Assembly (NCBI RefSeq): GCF_038050375.1
Contig: NZ_CP150886.1
Span: 3,389,318 to 3,453,317, forward strand
Direction of reading: 5' to 3'
DNA: 64,000 nucleotides
Origin: Okeanomitos corallinicola TIOX110
GTDB taxonomy: Bacteria; Cyanobacteriota; Cyanobacteriia; Cyanobacteriales; Nostocaceae
This document shows, in pieces, positions 9,019 through 16,848 of this stretch. Positions within the stretch are counted from its first letter, which is position 1, and each line of letters begins with the position of its first letter. The notes beneath the pieces were generated by a model. That model had not been told where the DNA came from. It ran no database searches and was given only the letters and a program-made list of their open reading frames with translations. The position numbers were made by a program, and so were the translations under genes.

Positions 9019-9137
9019 TTTCAGTTAACCTTGCAATTAATTCCTAAATAAATATAAATTATCTACAACTTAAAACCGTTTACCTTGAGATGATTTTTAA
9101 CAACCGACTACTTAATTTATGTGAAAAATCTACTCTA

Positions 9138-9911
9138 TTACCTGTGTAACTGGATTATTCTATCATTTCTAGGTTGTACTGGTCGAGCATTTGTTTCATA
9201 TAAAGCTTGGACTGCAAGAATCTGATTTTTTGATGCTTGAATTGGTTCTACAAATATAATCCATTTGACATTTTCACTACATGGAGGTGTAGTTAATGAA
9301 CCATTATAACTAAAGTAGTTTTTATTATTAGGTAATAAATCAGCAGCGTTAATAGTTGCATATTCATTTTTACCTACTTGATATAGTATAATATCATCAA
9401 TTAAGGAATTAGATTTACCTGGTTCTATCATCACTCCTAGCACTGCTAATTCTCCCTGACTGTTACGATGTAACAAGTGTATTTCCATTACAGATGGTTG
9501 ACTATTAATAGTATGTTCACTGGGTGTGTGAAAATGAAATTGTAGCAATTCATATTCATGATTATTAATTTTAATTTTGTTCCCTGGTTGATAATTTACT
9601 TGGACATTGTAACCAGTATCAGTAATTGATAAAGGTGTTGGCCGATAATTGAAATCTAAATCAATAGACTTTCTTTCTTGCACATTTTCAATATTAATAG
9701 GAGATTGATTTTTACCAACTTCACACAAAGAAAATTCAGAACTTATTTTTCCCCATTGGTTGGGATTTGTATCACCGCTATAGCTCCAATTTGGTATATT
9801 TATTTGAGCTAAAGCTTGAGTAGGAAATACAGTTATTGGAATTGTGAATAATGCTACGATTACAAGCAGATTAAGATAAGAAGTCTTTTTGATTATTAAG
9901 TTTAATTTCAT
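9138..9911 (-). CDS. ecaA: Alpha-class carbonic anhydrase, secreted
   Basis: A 257-residue alpha carbonic anhydrase. A signal peptide (about 1-35, ending 'PTQALA') sends it to the periplasm or outside. The domain starts at 'NWSYSGDTNPNQWG' and has 'QSPINI', the zinc ligands in 'LLQFHFHTPSEH' and 'MEIHLLHR', and the substrate-pocket 'GSLTTPPCSENVKW'. Two Cys (in 'FSLCEVG' and 'TPPCSEN') can form the usual disulphide. It interconverts CO2 and bicarbonate. The symbol follows the cyanobacterial EcaA name; I am sure of the family and less sure of strict orthology. Confidence 0.9.
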   Translation of the reverse strand: MKLNLIIKKTSYLNLLVIVALFTIPITVFPTQALAQINIPNWSYSGDTNPNQWGKISSEFSLCEVGKNQSPINIENVQERKSIDLDFNYRPTPLSITDTGYNVQVNYQPGNKIKINNHEYELLQFHFHTPSEHTINSQPSVMEIHLLHRNSQGELAVLGVMIEPGKSNSLIDDIILYQVGKNEYATINAADLLPNNKNYFSYNGSLTTPPCSENVKWIIFVEPIQASKNQILAVQALYETNARPVQPRNDRIIQLHR

Positions 9912-9972
9912 GATTTTGATAAATATTTTAATTTTATTTTTTATTGATGATTATCAAACATATAACTAAATT

Positions 9973-10680
9973 ATGTCCCAACTTCAACGGATCACAATTC
10001 ATCCTTCGCAACTGCAAGAAACTTTTATTATCTTAACTCCAAAGCAAAAACATTATTTACTGCGAGTTTTGCGGTTAGGAGATGGGGATAAATTTATTGC
10101 TATGGATGGTATGGGTAAATGGTGGTTAGCACAGTTAACGGCAGAAATAGCACAGGTTTTAGAACTACTAGAGGTAAAAACAGAATTACCCATATCTATT
10201 ACTTTAATGATGGCTTTACCTAAAGGAAATGGGTTTGATGATATAGTACGTTATTGTACTGAGTTGGGTGTAACTTGTATTGCTCCAGTTATCAGCGATC
10301 GCACCCTCTTAAAACCCAGTCCCCAAAAACTAGAACGCTGGCAACGGATAGCTACAGAAGCTGCTGAACAGTCCGAACGGGCTTTTGTCCCCACTATCCT
10401 AGAACCTGTAACTTTTAAAACTGCAATAAATGAATGTCAAATAAATCACCGCTACATTTGTGAAGCCCGTGGTGAATATCCTCATTTAACTAAAGTAATT
10501 AATCATTCCTCCAGCGAAATAATTATTGCCATTGGGCCCGAAGGAGGATGGTCAGATTCAGAATTAGAAATAGCCATAAAATCAGAATTTCAGCCTGTTT
10601 CCCTGGGTCGTCGTATTCTCCGCGCTGTCACCGCACCAGTGGTTGCATTATCCTTAATTGCCGCTATTTGTGAAGTATAA
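9973..10680 (+). CDS. rsmE: 16S rRNA (uracil(1498)-N(3))-methyltransferase RsmE
   Basis: A 235-residue SPOUT methyltransferase. An N-terminal PUA-like domain ('QRITIHPSQLQ', 'HYLLRVLRLGDGD') is followed by the SAM-binding trefoil knot with 'YCTELGVTCIAPVISDRT', 'ERWQRIATEAAEQSERAFVP', 'IAIGPEGGWSDSELE' and 'LGRRILRAVTAPVVALSLIAA'. These are the hallmark motifs of RsmE, which methylates U1498 in 16S rRNA. The length is normal. It is divergent from the carbonic anhydrase gene, with 61 bp between the starts. Confidence 0.93.
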   Translation: MSQLQRITIHPSQLQETFIILTPKQKHYLLRVLRLGDGDKFIAMDGMGKWWLAQLTAEIAQVLELLEVKTELPISITLMMALPKGNGFDDIVRYCTELGVTCIAPVISDRTLLKPSPQKLERWQRIATEAAEQSERAFVPTILEPVTFKTAINECQINHRYICEARGEYPHLTKVINHSSSEIIIAIGPEGGWSDSELEIAIKSEFQPVSLGRRILRAVTAPVVALSLIAAICEV

Positions 10681-10765
10681 ATAGGATATATACTATATTT
10701 CGCGCTCCAAGATCAAACTCTGTTGCAATCTGCGTGCAAGAAACATATTCAGGATTATAAAAGTT

Positions 10766-11845
10766 ATGTTGGAAGAAGTTATCGCAGCCTTTGAACATCA
10801 AGACTACCAAACCGCAGCTAAATTACTTAAACCATTAATCACAGAATCACCCAACGATCCTTGGGTACATTTTTACGTAGCGCGGTTACACGAAGTCTCA
10901 GGAAAGCGTCAGGAAGCAGAAAAAATCTATCGTCAACTGTTAAAAGCAACAATTAATAATAAAATTTTGTCCCAAGCACGACAAGGTTTACAACGTCTAG
11001 AAGATGCTGAACAAGCAGAAAGAAAAAAAGCTATTGCAGAAGCAACAGCAGAACCAACTAACGCCGAACAGGGAATTTTAGTTTTAGAACCAATAAATAA
11101 TGAACAAAGAACCTCAGCAGCAAAAGAATTTGCCAAAATTATGCAAATTGATCCATACTCTGCTAGGTTAATTTTACCTAGTCGGTGTTGGCGAGTTTAC
11201 CGCATTGGTAAAATTGGGGAAATGCAGTTTTATGGACAACAATTACAACAAGCTGATATCCCTTGTTTCTGGTTGAAAATACCCCACATTCAAAATATTA
11301 AAGTATATCAAGTTAAATATTTTTCCCAATCTTCAAAAAATCCCAATGCTGTCTGTATGAGTGCAGATCATCAACTGGGTTCTTTGTGTTTTTCATGGTC
11401 AGAAGTGACAGCAAGAGTTATGGGACTATTACCTATTTTTGAAGAGGTTGTAGATATAAATGTCCGTGGTAAGTTGGAACGAAAAACCCAAACTCAAGAT
11501 TATGCCCACTTTTGCGATTTACACTTACCTGAAAGAAACAGCATTTTAAGAATTTATGATAGTGGTTACGAATTTCAGCAAGGTTTAGAAATCTCACCCA
11601 ATGCTACACAAAACACTATCAGAATTAATTGGAATAATTTAATCGGCTGGATTAATCAAAATACACCTCATTCTCAAGTTTGGTCAGAATTTCAGCCCTT
11701 TGGAGAAACAGTTTTAGATCAAACAGAAACCCTTAATCAAATTCCTGCCAATATTCAACTTTACAGGAGAGAAAATAGTAATTGGGATTCAGCTTTTCAT
11801 CTGTATAGTGGAATCATTTTTGTGAAAAATGCCAAATCAAAATAA
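10766..11845 (+). CDS. TPR-containing protein of unknown function
   Basis: A 359-residue protein. Residues 1-75 form about two tetratricopeptide repeats ('AAFEHQDYQTAAKLLKPLI', 'PWVHFYVARLHEVSGKRQEAEKIYRQLL'). A charged Ala/Glu linker (78-115) leads to a C-terminal domain of about 240 residues with 'MQIDPYSARLILPSRCWRVYRIG', 'CFWLKIPHIQNIKVYQVKYF' and 'RKTQTQDYAHFCDLHLPERNSILRIYDSGYEF' type segments, which I associate with conserved cyanobacterial proteins of unknown role. There is no signal peptide, so it is probably cytoplasmic. It lies 85 bp after rsmE and may be co-transcribed. Confidence 0.7.
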   Translation: MLEEVIAAFEHQDYQTAAKLLKPLITESPNDPWVHFYVARLHEVSGKRQEAEKIYRQLLKATINNKILSQARQGLQRLEDAEQAERKKAIAEATAEPTNAEQGILVLEPINNEQRTSAAKEFAKIMQIDPYSARLILPSRCWRVYRIGKIGEMQFYGQQLQQADIPCFWLKIPHIQNIKVYQVKYFSQSSKNPNAVCMSADHQLGSLCFSWSEVTARVMGLLPIFEEVVDINVRGKLERKTQTQDYAHFCDLHLPERNSILRIYDSGYEFQQGLEISPNATQNTIRINWNNLIGWINQNTPHSQVWSEFQPFGETVLDQTETLNQIPANIQLYRRENSNWDSAFHLYSGIIFVKNAKSK

Positions 11846-11946
11846 TGGTAAATGGTCAATCAATTAAAACATCCTCTAATTAATCTAATTAATTAAAAGT
11901 TCAGAACTGATTGACCAATAATGTAAATATTAAGCAAATACAAGAT

Positions 11947-12345
11947 TTATCCAGGCACTTTTACTTGACGCGCCATATCTAGAAAATTGTTCATATTCGC
12001 ACCAGGACGACGACGACTATTGGAAGCTGAAGGCATTAAATATTTGGGTGCAAAGGTAGTTTCCGCTGCTGGTTCTGCGGGTTTAGCTTTCTCTGCTTTG
12101 GCGGGTTTAGCTTTCTCTGCTTTAGCAGGTTTAGCTTTCTCTGCTTTAGCGGGTTTAGCTTTCTCTGCTTTAGCGGGTTCTGCTTTCTCTGCTTTCACAG
12201 GTTCTGCTTTGGGGGTTGGTGCAGCTACTGGTGTGGTTTCTCCACCTTCTTCTTTTAGTTCTAAGTAGTAAGCGTCTTTCTGACCAAATAAACCACTAAG
12301 GAAACCGAAAATACCACTGATTAACTTTTTGATAAATCCAAACAT
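11947..12345 (-). CDS. Small Lys/Ala/Pro-repeat protein with amphipathic N-terminus
   Basis: A 132-residue protein. The first 24 residues (MFGFIKKLISGIFGFLSGLF) form an amphipathic or membrane-attaching helix. An acidic stretch follows, then about five tandem octads of the type KAEKAKPA (about residues 48-90), then an Arg-rich tail with 'NSRRRPGANMNNFLDMARQ'. No enzyme domain is visible. The low complexity makes the function unclear; a membrane-associated or nucleoid-binding linker protein is possible. The opposite strand is also open across the repeats, but that frame has no family features. Confidence 0.65.
   Translation of the reverse strand: MFGFIKKLISGIFGFLSGLFGQKDAYYLELKEEGGETTPVAAPTPKAEPVKAEKAEPAKAEKAKPAKAEKAKPAKAEKAKPAKAEKAKPAEPAAETTFAPKYLMPSASNSRRRPGANMNNFLDMARQVKVPG
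12079..12205 (-). repeat. 24-bp in-frame tandem repeats inside the Lys/Ala/Pro protein gene
   Basis: Near-identical 24-bp units (plus-strand core GGGTTTAGCTTTCTCTGC plus TTTAGC) occur in tandem, about four clean copies and degenerate flanking ones. Units are a multiple of three, so copy-number change keeps the frame. Confidence 0.7.
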
Positions 12346-12705
12346 GACAATTTCTCCTGTTGTTAATATTTTTTTGTTGGTAATATCACCGTAATTGTTA
12401 ATTATTTCAACATAATTTTACATTTTGTCGCTATAATTGCTGACGGTAATAATTTTAGGGATTTTTACTTAATCACCTTGTAGTCATTCTATAGGTCAAT
12501 TGTTATGGCTTCATTACAAGCATTAACAACCTATATAAACCGCGAAATCATTATCAAATCTTACCGTATCTATAAGCAAGATTATGAGACTTTTCTTCAC
12601 AAAAATTAATAATAACTAAGTGACTGTCAAAACTGTCATAGCCTTGATGCCGATAGCTTGGGTACTGGGTTATATTTTCTACAGAATCCCCTAAAATCGG
12701 TTCTT
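12346..12705. other. Intergenic region, 360 bp, divergent promoters
   Basis: AT-rich spacer between the repeat-protein gene and the lipase gene. I see no ORF or repeat I recognise. It should hold promoters for both genes. Confidence 0.5.
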
Positions 12706-13356
12706 ATGAATACTGACAAATTTCCACAGATTTATTTCAAAAGTATTACTATGGATAACACAACAAAAAAGCGTAATCCTGTTTTATTAGTACACGGAAT
12801 TAACGATACTGGGGCAGTCTTTAACAAAATGGCGCGTTACCTGAGAAAGCAGGGTAGGATAGTTTCTGCACTTGATTTAATTCCTAATAACGGTTCTGAG
12901 GTTTTAGATAAATTAGCAAAGCAAGTATCAAATTATATTTCCGCTACCTTTGCACCAGAACAACCATTAGATATAGTAGGTTTTAGTATGGGTGGAATTG
13001 TTAGCCGTTATTATATTCAAAGGTTGGAAGGAATAGAGAGGGTAAAGCGGTTTATTACTATTTCTTCACCACATTTTGGAACAAACATTGCATATTTAAC
13101 TTGGTTAAAGGGTGCTATACAAATGCAACCTAATAGTGATTTTTTAAATGACTTAAATTCTGATATTGAGATGTTGAAAAAGTTGAATTTTACATCTATT
13201 TGGACACCCTATGATTTGATGATTGTCCCTGCAAAAAGTTCACAATTACCTTTTGGTAAGGAAGTTATTTTACCCCTTGCACTTCATCCCTGGATGTTAA
13301 CAGATAAGAGAACTTTTGAAGCAGTAGCAGCAGCATTAGATGAACCAATTAGTTGA
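12706..13356 (+). CDS. Lipase / alpha-beta hydrolase (lipase class 2-like)
   Basis: A 216-residue alpha/beta hydrolase from the ATG at 12706; an ATG at 12751 is also possible, and the TTG at 12658 is unlikely. 'NPVLLVHGINDTGAVFNKMARYL' carries the HG oxyanion motif, 'LDIVGFSMGGIVSRYY' has the nucleophile elbow G-x-S-x-G, and a C-terminal 'ALHPWMLTD' supplies the likely catalytic His. The acid is probably Asp in 'TPYDLMIVP'. This set matches small bacterial triacylglycerol lipases/EstA-like enzymes. No signal peptide is seen, so it is probably cytoplasmic. It is convergent with the next gene, 11 bp apart. Confidence 0.82.
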   Translation: MNTDKFPQIYFKSITMDNTTKKRNPVLLVHGINDTGAVFNKMARYLRKQGRIVSALDLIPNNGSEVLDKLAKQVSNYISATFAPEQPLDIVGFSMGGIVSRYYIQRLEGIERVKRFITISSPHFGTNIAYLTWLKGAIQMQPNSDFLNDLNSDIEMLKKLNFTSIWTPYDLMIVPAKSSQLPFGKEVILPLALHPWMLTDKRTFEAVAAALDEPIS

Positions 13357-13367
13357 GAAATTTCAAT

Positions 13368-14246
13368 TTACCAAAAAATACACCTTTTTTGTTTTTCTGA
13401 AAGATTTTTACTCAGTATATGTAAATCACTGTATGCCAAAATAGATGTACCATGAAAAGCTTGTTTATGTCGCCGAGAAGTGTAATCATAAAATATTGTA
13501 AATCTGTCCGTATTTATAGGTGGTTTACCTCTATGAAAAATACTGGAAGTATCAGCAATAATAACAGTTTTGGCAATTCCTGTACATGATTTATAAACTT
13601 CTGAAGATGTAACACCTTGCATGACATTATCTCGAACATAGCCAGTTCTGTATTGTAAAGACTGCTCTATTTCTGATGTTAAATATTTAGGGATATATTG
13701 AAAAGGTCCGTTATCTTCGTTAACATCATTTAAATAAATGATAATCTTAAGAACTTTTCGGTCTTCTTGATCTATATGCCATAACCTTGAACCTATTTCT
13801 AATTGATTAGCAATATCGCGGCGAAAATATATACCTTGATAAGCTACTGGTAAACCAAGAAAATTTTCAATTAAATTTAGTAAATCTTGGTCAAGCCCCC
13901 ATAAAAAAATTTCTTGATACTCTATTATTTGTTGGGGAGTAGCATGAATAACAAATTGATTTGGGTCATAGGAAGTATTTTGTGAAATTTTAAACATTAA
14001 GCTTTGGGCTGATGTAAAAATATCTGAACTAGATGTAATTCCCAATTTGTCTAATGTAGTAATTGCAACTCCTTCTTTGTTAATTATTCTGAGTAAATTA
14101 GAGTGATATGGTGGAAGAGTGGGAAGACTTAAAAGATGTTTTTTAAGGGATTTCTGATAAAAATAATTAGCTTGATATTTTGTTAACTGGTGTTTATCAA
14201 TTGCTCTTAAAATTCTTTTCCGAATCTTTAACAAAATTTTATTCAC
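13368..14246 (-). CDS. 2-oxoglutarate/Fe(II) oxygenase-like protein (phytanoyl-CoA hydroxylase type)
   Basis: A 292-residue protein. The C-terminal half holds a double-stranded beta-helix pattern: 'GSRLWHIDQEDRKVLKIIIYLNDV' with the HxD metal motif, 'NGPFQYIPKYL', and 'SSIFHRGKPPINTDRFTIFYDY' with the distal His and an Arg that could bind 2-oxoglutarate. This fits phytanoyl-CoA dioxygenase-like enzymes. The N-terminal 120 residues are not recognisable. The substrate is unknown. It lies as a lone minus-strand gene between a lipase and a VOC protein. Confidence 0.7.
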   Translation of the reverse strand: MNKILLKIRKRILRAIDKHQLTKYQANYFYQKSLKKHLLSLPTLPPYHSNLLRIINKEGVAITTLDKLGITSSSDIFTSAQSLMFKISQNTSYDPNQFVIHATPQQIIEYQEIFLWGLDQDLLNLIENFLGLPVAYQGIYFRRDIANQLEIGSRLWHIDQEDRKVLKIIIYLNDVNEDNGPFQYIPKYLTSEIEQSLQYRTGYVRDNVMQGVTSSEVYKSCTGIAKTVIIADTSSIFHRGKPPINTDRFTIFYDYTSRRHKQAFHGTSILAYSDLHILSKNLSEKQKRCIFW

Positions 14247-14350
14247 AAATTACAATCCTTATGCTAAAGACATTTAATTCTAATTACACTGATTAAAATT
14301 AAGATATCTATTTTTAGATTAATAAAAATCATTCTTTCGATACTTGTTAT

Positions 14351-14776
14351 TTATATATCCCCAATTTCTGTATGTTCATAACTGCCAAAAATTGATTCTG
14401 AATAACGATAATATTTGAATTCCATTAAGTTGTAAAAAGGATCTTCTAGAAAAAATGTGTGATGTTCTAGAGGAGAATCTAAGAAACGGCTTTTAGGTTC
14501 TTCTCTAAAATTTAATTGTTTGGTTTTTGCGGTTTCTAGTAATTCTTTCCAGTCTGTTTCTTGAGTGAAAATTAAACCGAAATGTCGGGGATAAATAGTT
14601 TTTTGAGGTGTTAAAGGTTCTTTGGTGATGTGGGCAACTAATTGATGTCCATAAAGGTTGAGAATTAAGGCGTGGGGGTTTTCTCTTCCGGGGATGCAGC
14701 CTAAACCATCAACGTAAAAGGCTTTAGTTTGGGGGATGTTGGTGACGGGGAAGGCGAGGTGAAATATGGTTTTCAT
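14351..14776 (-). CDS. VOC-family (glyoxalase-like) protein
   Basis: A 141-residue vicinal-oxygen-chelate protein with two beta-alpha-beta-beta-beta modules. The first begins 'IFHLAFPVTNIPQTKAFYVDGLG'; the second has 'PRHFGLIFTQETDW' and 'HHTFFLEDPFYNLMEFKYY'. His5, the His of 'PRHFG' and the Glu of 'NLMEFKYY' can form the metal site. VOC proteins include dioxygenases, glyoxalases and resistance proteins; the reaction here is unknown. Confidence 0.85.
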   Translation of the reverse strand: MKTIFHLAFPVTNIPQTKAFYVDGLGCIPGRENPHALILNLYGHQLVAHITKEPLTPQKTIYPRHFGLIFTQETDWKELLETAKTKQLNFREEPKSRFLDSPLEHHTFFLEDPFYNLMEFKYYRYSESIFGSYEHTEIGDI

Positions 14777-14870
14777 GGTGGGAGTGGGTGAGGGAATAGA
14801 TTTATTTACTTATTTTTGAATTTAGTTTACAATAAATATACTAACATAAATTTGTAAACTGACCACTGTC

Positions 14871-15968
14871 ATGATTGGCACTCGTATTAAACTAGCTCGA
14901 AAAAAAGCGGGTTACTCACTGCGTGGTTTAGCCGAAGCTATGGGTGGCAAAGTTTCCGCACAAGCTATAGGTAAATATGAACGCGGTGAAATGACTCCTA
15001 GTTCTGATGTTTTGATTGCTTTAAGCAAAGCATTGGGGGTAACATTGGCTTACTTAATGGATAGTCAAGGAATTGAACTAACTGCTGTTGATTTTCGTAC
15101 CAAAGCAAGTACCACTGCAAAAGATCGCGCCCGTGTGGAAACGGAAGTGATTGAATGGGTAGAAAGATACTTGCAAATTGAGCAGATTTTGGAACTGGAA
15201 GGTAATAATTGGAAACAACCTTTTGAGCAACTAAAAGTAATTCATTCTATTGAGGAATCAGAAGATTTAGCTAATAGTTTACGCAATCATTGGAAACTAG
15301 GTTTTGACCCGATTCCTAATATGACGGAACTTTTAGAAGAGAAAGGCTTAAAAGTTCTGATTGTTGATTTACCAAATGCGGTTTCTGGTTTTACTTGTCT
15401 GGTAAAAAGACCAGCAGGTTTATGTGATTTACCTGTGATTGTTGTTAACAAAAAATGTTCCTTGGAGCGCAGAAGACTAACGCTTGCTCATGAATTATGT
15501 CATCGGTTGATTGATCCTCAATATTTATCTGCAAAAGATGAAGAAAAAGCAGCAACTAGATTTGCGGGAGCTTTTTTAATGCCTCGTTTTCATTTGGAAA
15601 AGGAAGTAGGTAAACATCGCCATTCTTTAGGTTATCAAGAATTGATTTACCTGAAAAGAATGTATCGAGTGAGTGGTGCAGCTTTACTTGTACGTTTACG
15701 GGACATTGGTATTATTGAATCTTCTGTTCTTACCTATATGTTTCAATCTGTGGCGAGAAATTGGCGTACTCAAGAACCAGAGGAATTAGAACCTGAAAAT
15801 AAAAGAGGAGAGTATGAACAACCGAGACGTTTTGAGAGGTTGTGTTATCGCGCTTTAGCTGAAGATTTGATTTCATTAATTAAGGCTTCAGAACTGTTAC
15901 GTACAAGGGTAGAAAATGTCGAAATTGGTTTGAAGGGACCACAGTTATCAGATGCAAATTCTCGTTAG
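14871..15968 (+). CDS. XRE-family HTH regulator fused to ImmA/IrrE metallopeptidase
   Basis: A 365-residue two-domain protein. The N-terminal helix-turn-helix ('IKLARKKAGYSLRGLAEAM', 'QAIGKYERGEMTPSSDVLIALSKALGV', residues 1-62) is followed by a linker and a zinc peptidase domain with 'RRLTLAHELCHRLIDP' (HExxH-type HELCH, about residues 205-212) and 'EKAATRFAGAFLMPR'. Such proteins control phage or toxin modules and often sit directly before a PIN-domain gene. The following frame starts inside this gene and has the first residues of such a PIN protein, but is broken. Confidence 0.9.
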   Translation: MIGTRIKLARKKAGYSLRGLAEAMGGKVSAQAIGKYERGEMTPSSDVLIALSKALGVTLAYLMDSQGIELTAVDFRTKASTTAKDRARVETEVIEWVERYLQIEQILELEGNNWKQPFEQLKVIHSIEESEDLANSLRNHWKLGFDPIPNMTELLEEKGLKVLIVDLPNAVSGFTCLVKRPAGLCDLPVIVVNKKCSLERRRLTLAHELCHRLIDPQYLSAKDEEKAATRFAGAFLMPRFHLEKEVGKHRHSLGYQELIYLKRMYRVSGAALLVRLRDIGIIESSVLTYMFQSVARNWRTQEPEELEPENKRGEYEQPRRFERLCYRALAEDLISLIKASELLRTRVENVEIGLKGPQLSDANSR

Positions 15969-16005
15969 TGATACATCATGTTTAATTGATCTGCGTAAAT
16001 TCTGA
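15952..16005 (+). pseudogene. Remnant of a PIN-domain partner gene
   Basis: A 17-residue frame, MQILVSDTSCLIDLRKF, overlaps the end of the XRE-ImmA/IrrE gene by 17 bp in another frame. 'VSDTSCLIDL' is the N-terminal strand of PIN ribonucleases including the first catalytic Asp. A stop follows at once and no later PIN motifs are found before the KTSC gene. The overlap is the usual arrangement of this gene pair, so I read it as the stump of a lost toxin. Confidence 0.6.
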
Positions 16006-16082
16006 TCCATATTTGGTATCTGATAGAGAAAATATGTGTATACTAAAGAATAGTTTTTATTCATCCCGATGGAGATAACAAA

Positions 16083-16283
16083 ATGAATATGCAGCCAGTA
16101 AGATCAAGAGCCATCAGTGCTGTTGGATATGATGAAACAACTAGGCGTATGAAAATTCAATTCACTAAAAGAGGAACATACGACTTCTGTAATGTTCCAA
16201 AAGATATATATGAAGGTTTGTTATTAGCTGATTCTAAGGGAACGTATTACCATAACCATATAAGAGATAGATATCAGTGTTAG
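16083..16283 (+). CDS. KTSC-domain protein
   Basis: A 66-residue protein: 'SRAISAVGYDETTRRMKIQF' followed by 'GTYDFCNVPKDIYEGLLLADSKGTYYHNHIRD'. This is the whole of the KTSC domain, which is found alone or at the ends of lysyl-tRNA-synthetase-like, phage and defence proteins and whose function is unknown. The C-terminus here ends 'RYQC', where the family Cys is expected. GGAG (about 16071) precedes the ATG. Confidence 0.8.
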   Translation: MNMQPVRSRAISAVGYDETTRRMKIQFTKRGTYDFCNVPKDIYEGLLLADSKGTYYHNHIRDRYQC

Positions 16284-16333
16284 TGATATCGCCATTTTTA
16301 TGAGGACTTGGTAAATTGTCAAGCGATCGCATT

Positions 16334-16364
16334 TTCACAAAAAACTCACTTTATTACCTATAAT
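16334..16364 (+). promoter_or_regulatory. Possible sigma-70 promoter for a short transcript
   Basis: TTCACA (16334-16339) and TATAAT (16359-16364) are separated by 19 bp. Transcription would start near 16371, before a 16-codon frame and a terminator hairpin. The -10 is perfect; the spacing is slightly long. Confidence 0.4.
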
Positions 16365-16397
16365 AAATACATAGGATGTAGCAGACATGGTTTAAAC

Positions 16398-16448
16398 ATG
16401 ACATCCCGTTACCTTAAAGGTCGAGGAATTCCGGTAAAGACGTTCTGA
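16398..16448 (+). CDS. Candidate 16-residue peptide gene or non-coding RNA
   Basis: ATG ... TGA encodes MTSRYLKGRGIPVKTF. It sits within a compact unit: promoter-like sites at 16334-16364, this frame, a CCAAAAA/TTTTTTGG hairpin (about 16452-16470), and a GACTCC/GGAGTC terminator hairpin ending near 16499. The peptide is basic and does not match the RGSGR peptides known to me. No good ribosome site is visible, so a small RNA of about 130 nt is an equal possibility. Confidence 0.3.
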   Translation: MTSRYLKGRGIPVKTF

Positions 16449-16471
16449 ATACCAAAAATTTGTTTTTTGGC

Positions 16472-16499
16472 GAGGACTCCTTCAGGAGTCTTTGTTATT
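16472..16499 (+). terminator. Rho-independent terminator-like hairpin
   Basis: Stem GACTCC (16475-16480), loop TTCA, stem GGAGTC (16485-16490), then TTTGTTATT. It ends the small transcription unit that starts near 16371. Confidence 0.6.
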
Positions 16500-16599
16500 G
16501 AAAGAGTTGATAATTTTTAATTATGAAAAAAGTTTTTGAAGTTTTTGGCTATAACGCCTTGGTAATATATTAAGATCAAATAGTGCTATATATTTAGAG

Positions 16600-16836
16600 A
16601 TGATTATTATGACCTTACATGAAATTCAAAATCAAGCACTAAAATTATCTGTTGAAGAACGTTTAAAATTAATAAATATCTTAACTCGCTCTCTTCTACC
16701 AAAAAAACATTCAGCCATAAAATCAAAAGGTTTAGCTGCAAGTTTAATTGGTATTGCCAAAACAGACACACCACCACCTACAGAGGAAGAGGTGAAAGCT
16801 TTATTAAATGAAAGGTTGGTGAAAAAGTATCTATAA
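16600..16836 (+). CDS. Small antitoxin-like protein
   Basis: A 78-residue acidic/basic helical protein. 'MTLHEIQNQALKLSVEERLKLINILTRSLL' is the leucine-rich helix found at the start of many cyanobacterial addiction-module proteins, followed by a variable Lys-rich middle and 'PTEEEVKALLNERLVKKYL'. An ATG three codons downstream (16609) may be the true start. It lies 12 bp before an Rpn-family nuclease gene rather than a PIN or RelE toxin. Pairing with that nuclease is suggested by spacing only. Confidence 0.6.
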   Translation: MIIMTLHEIQNQALKLSVEERLKLINILTRSLLPKKHSAIKSKGLAASLIGIAKTDTPPPTEEEVKALLNERLVKKYL

Positions 16837-16848
16837 TTCTCACCAAAA

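Noticed and set aside
11987-12268. Open frame on the plus strand across the Lys/Ala/Pro repeats
   Set aside because: It mirrors the repeats of the minus-strand gene, has an artificial 'AFSALAGL' repeat composition and no start signals.
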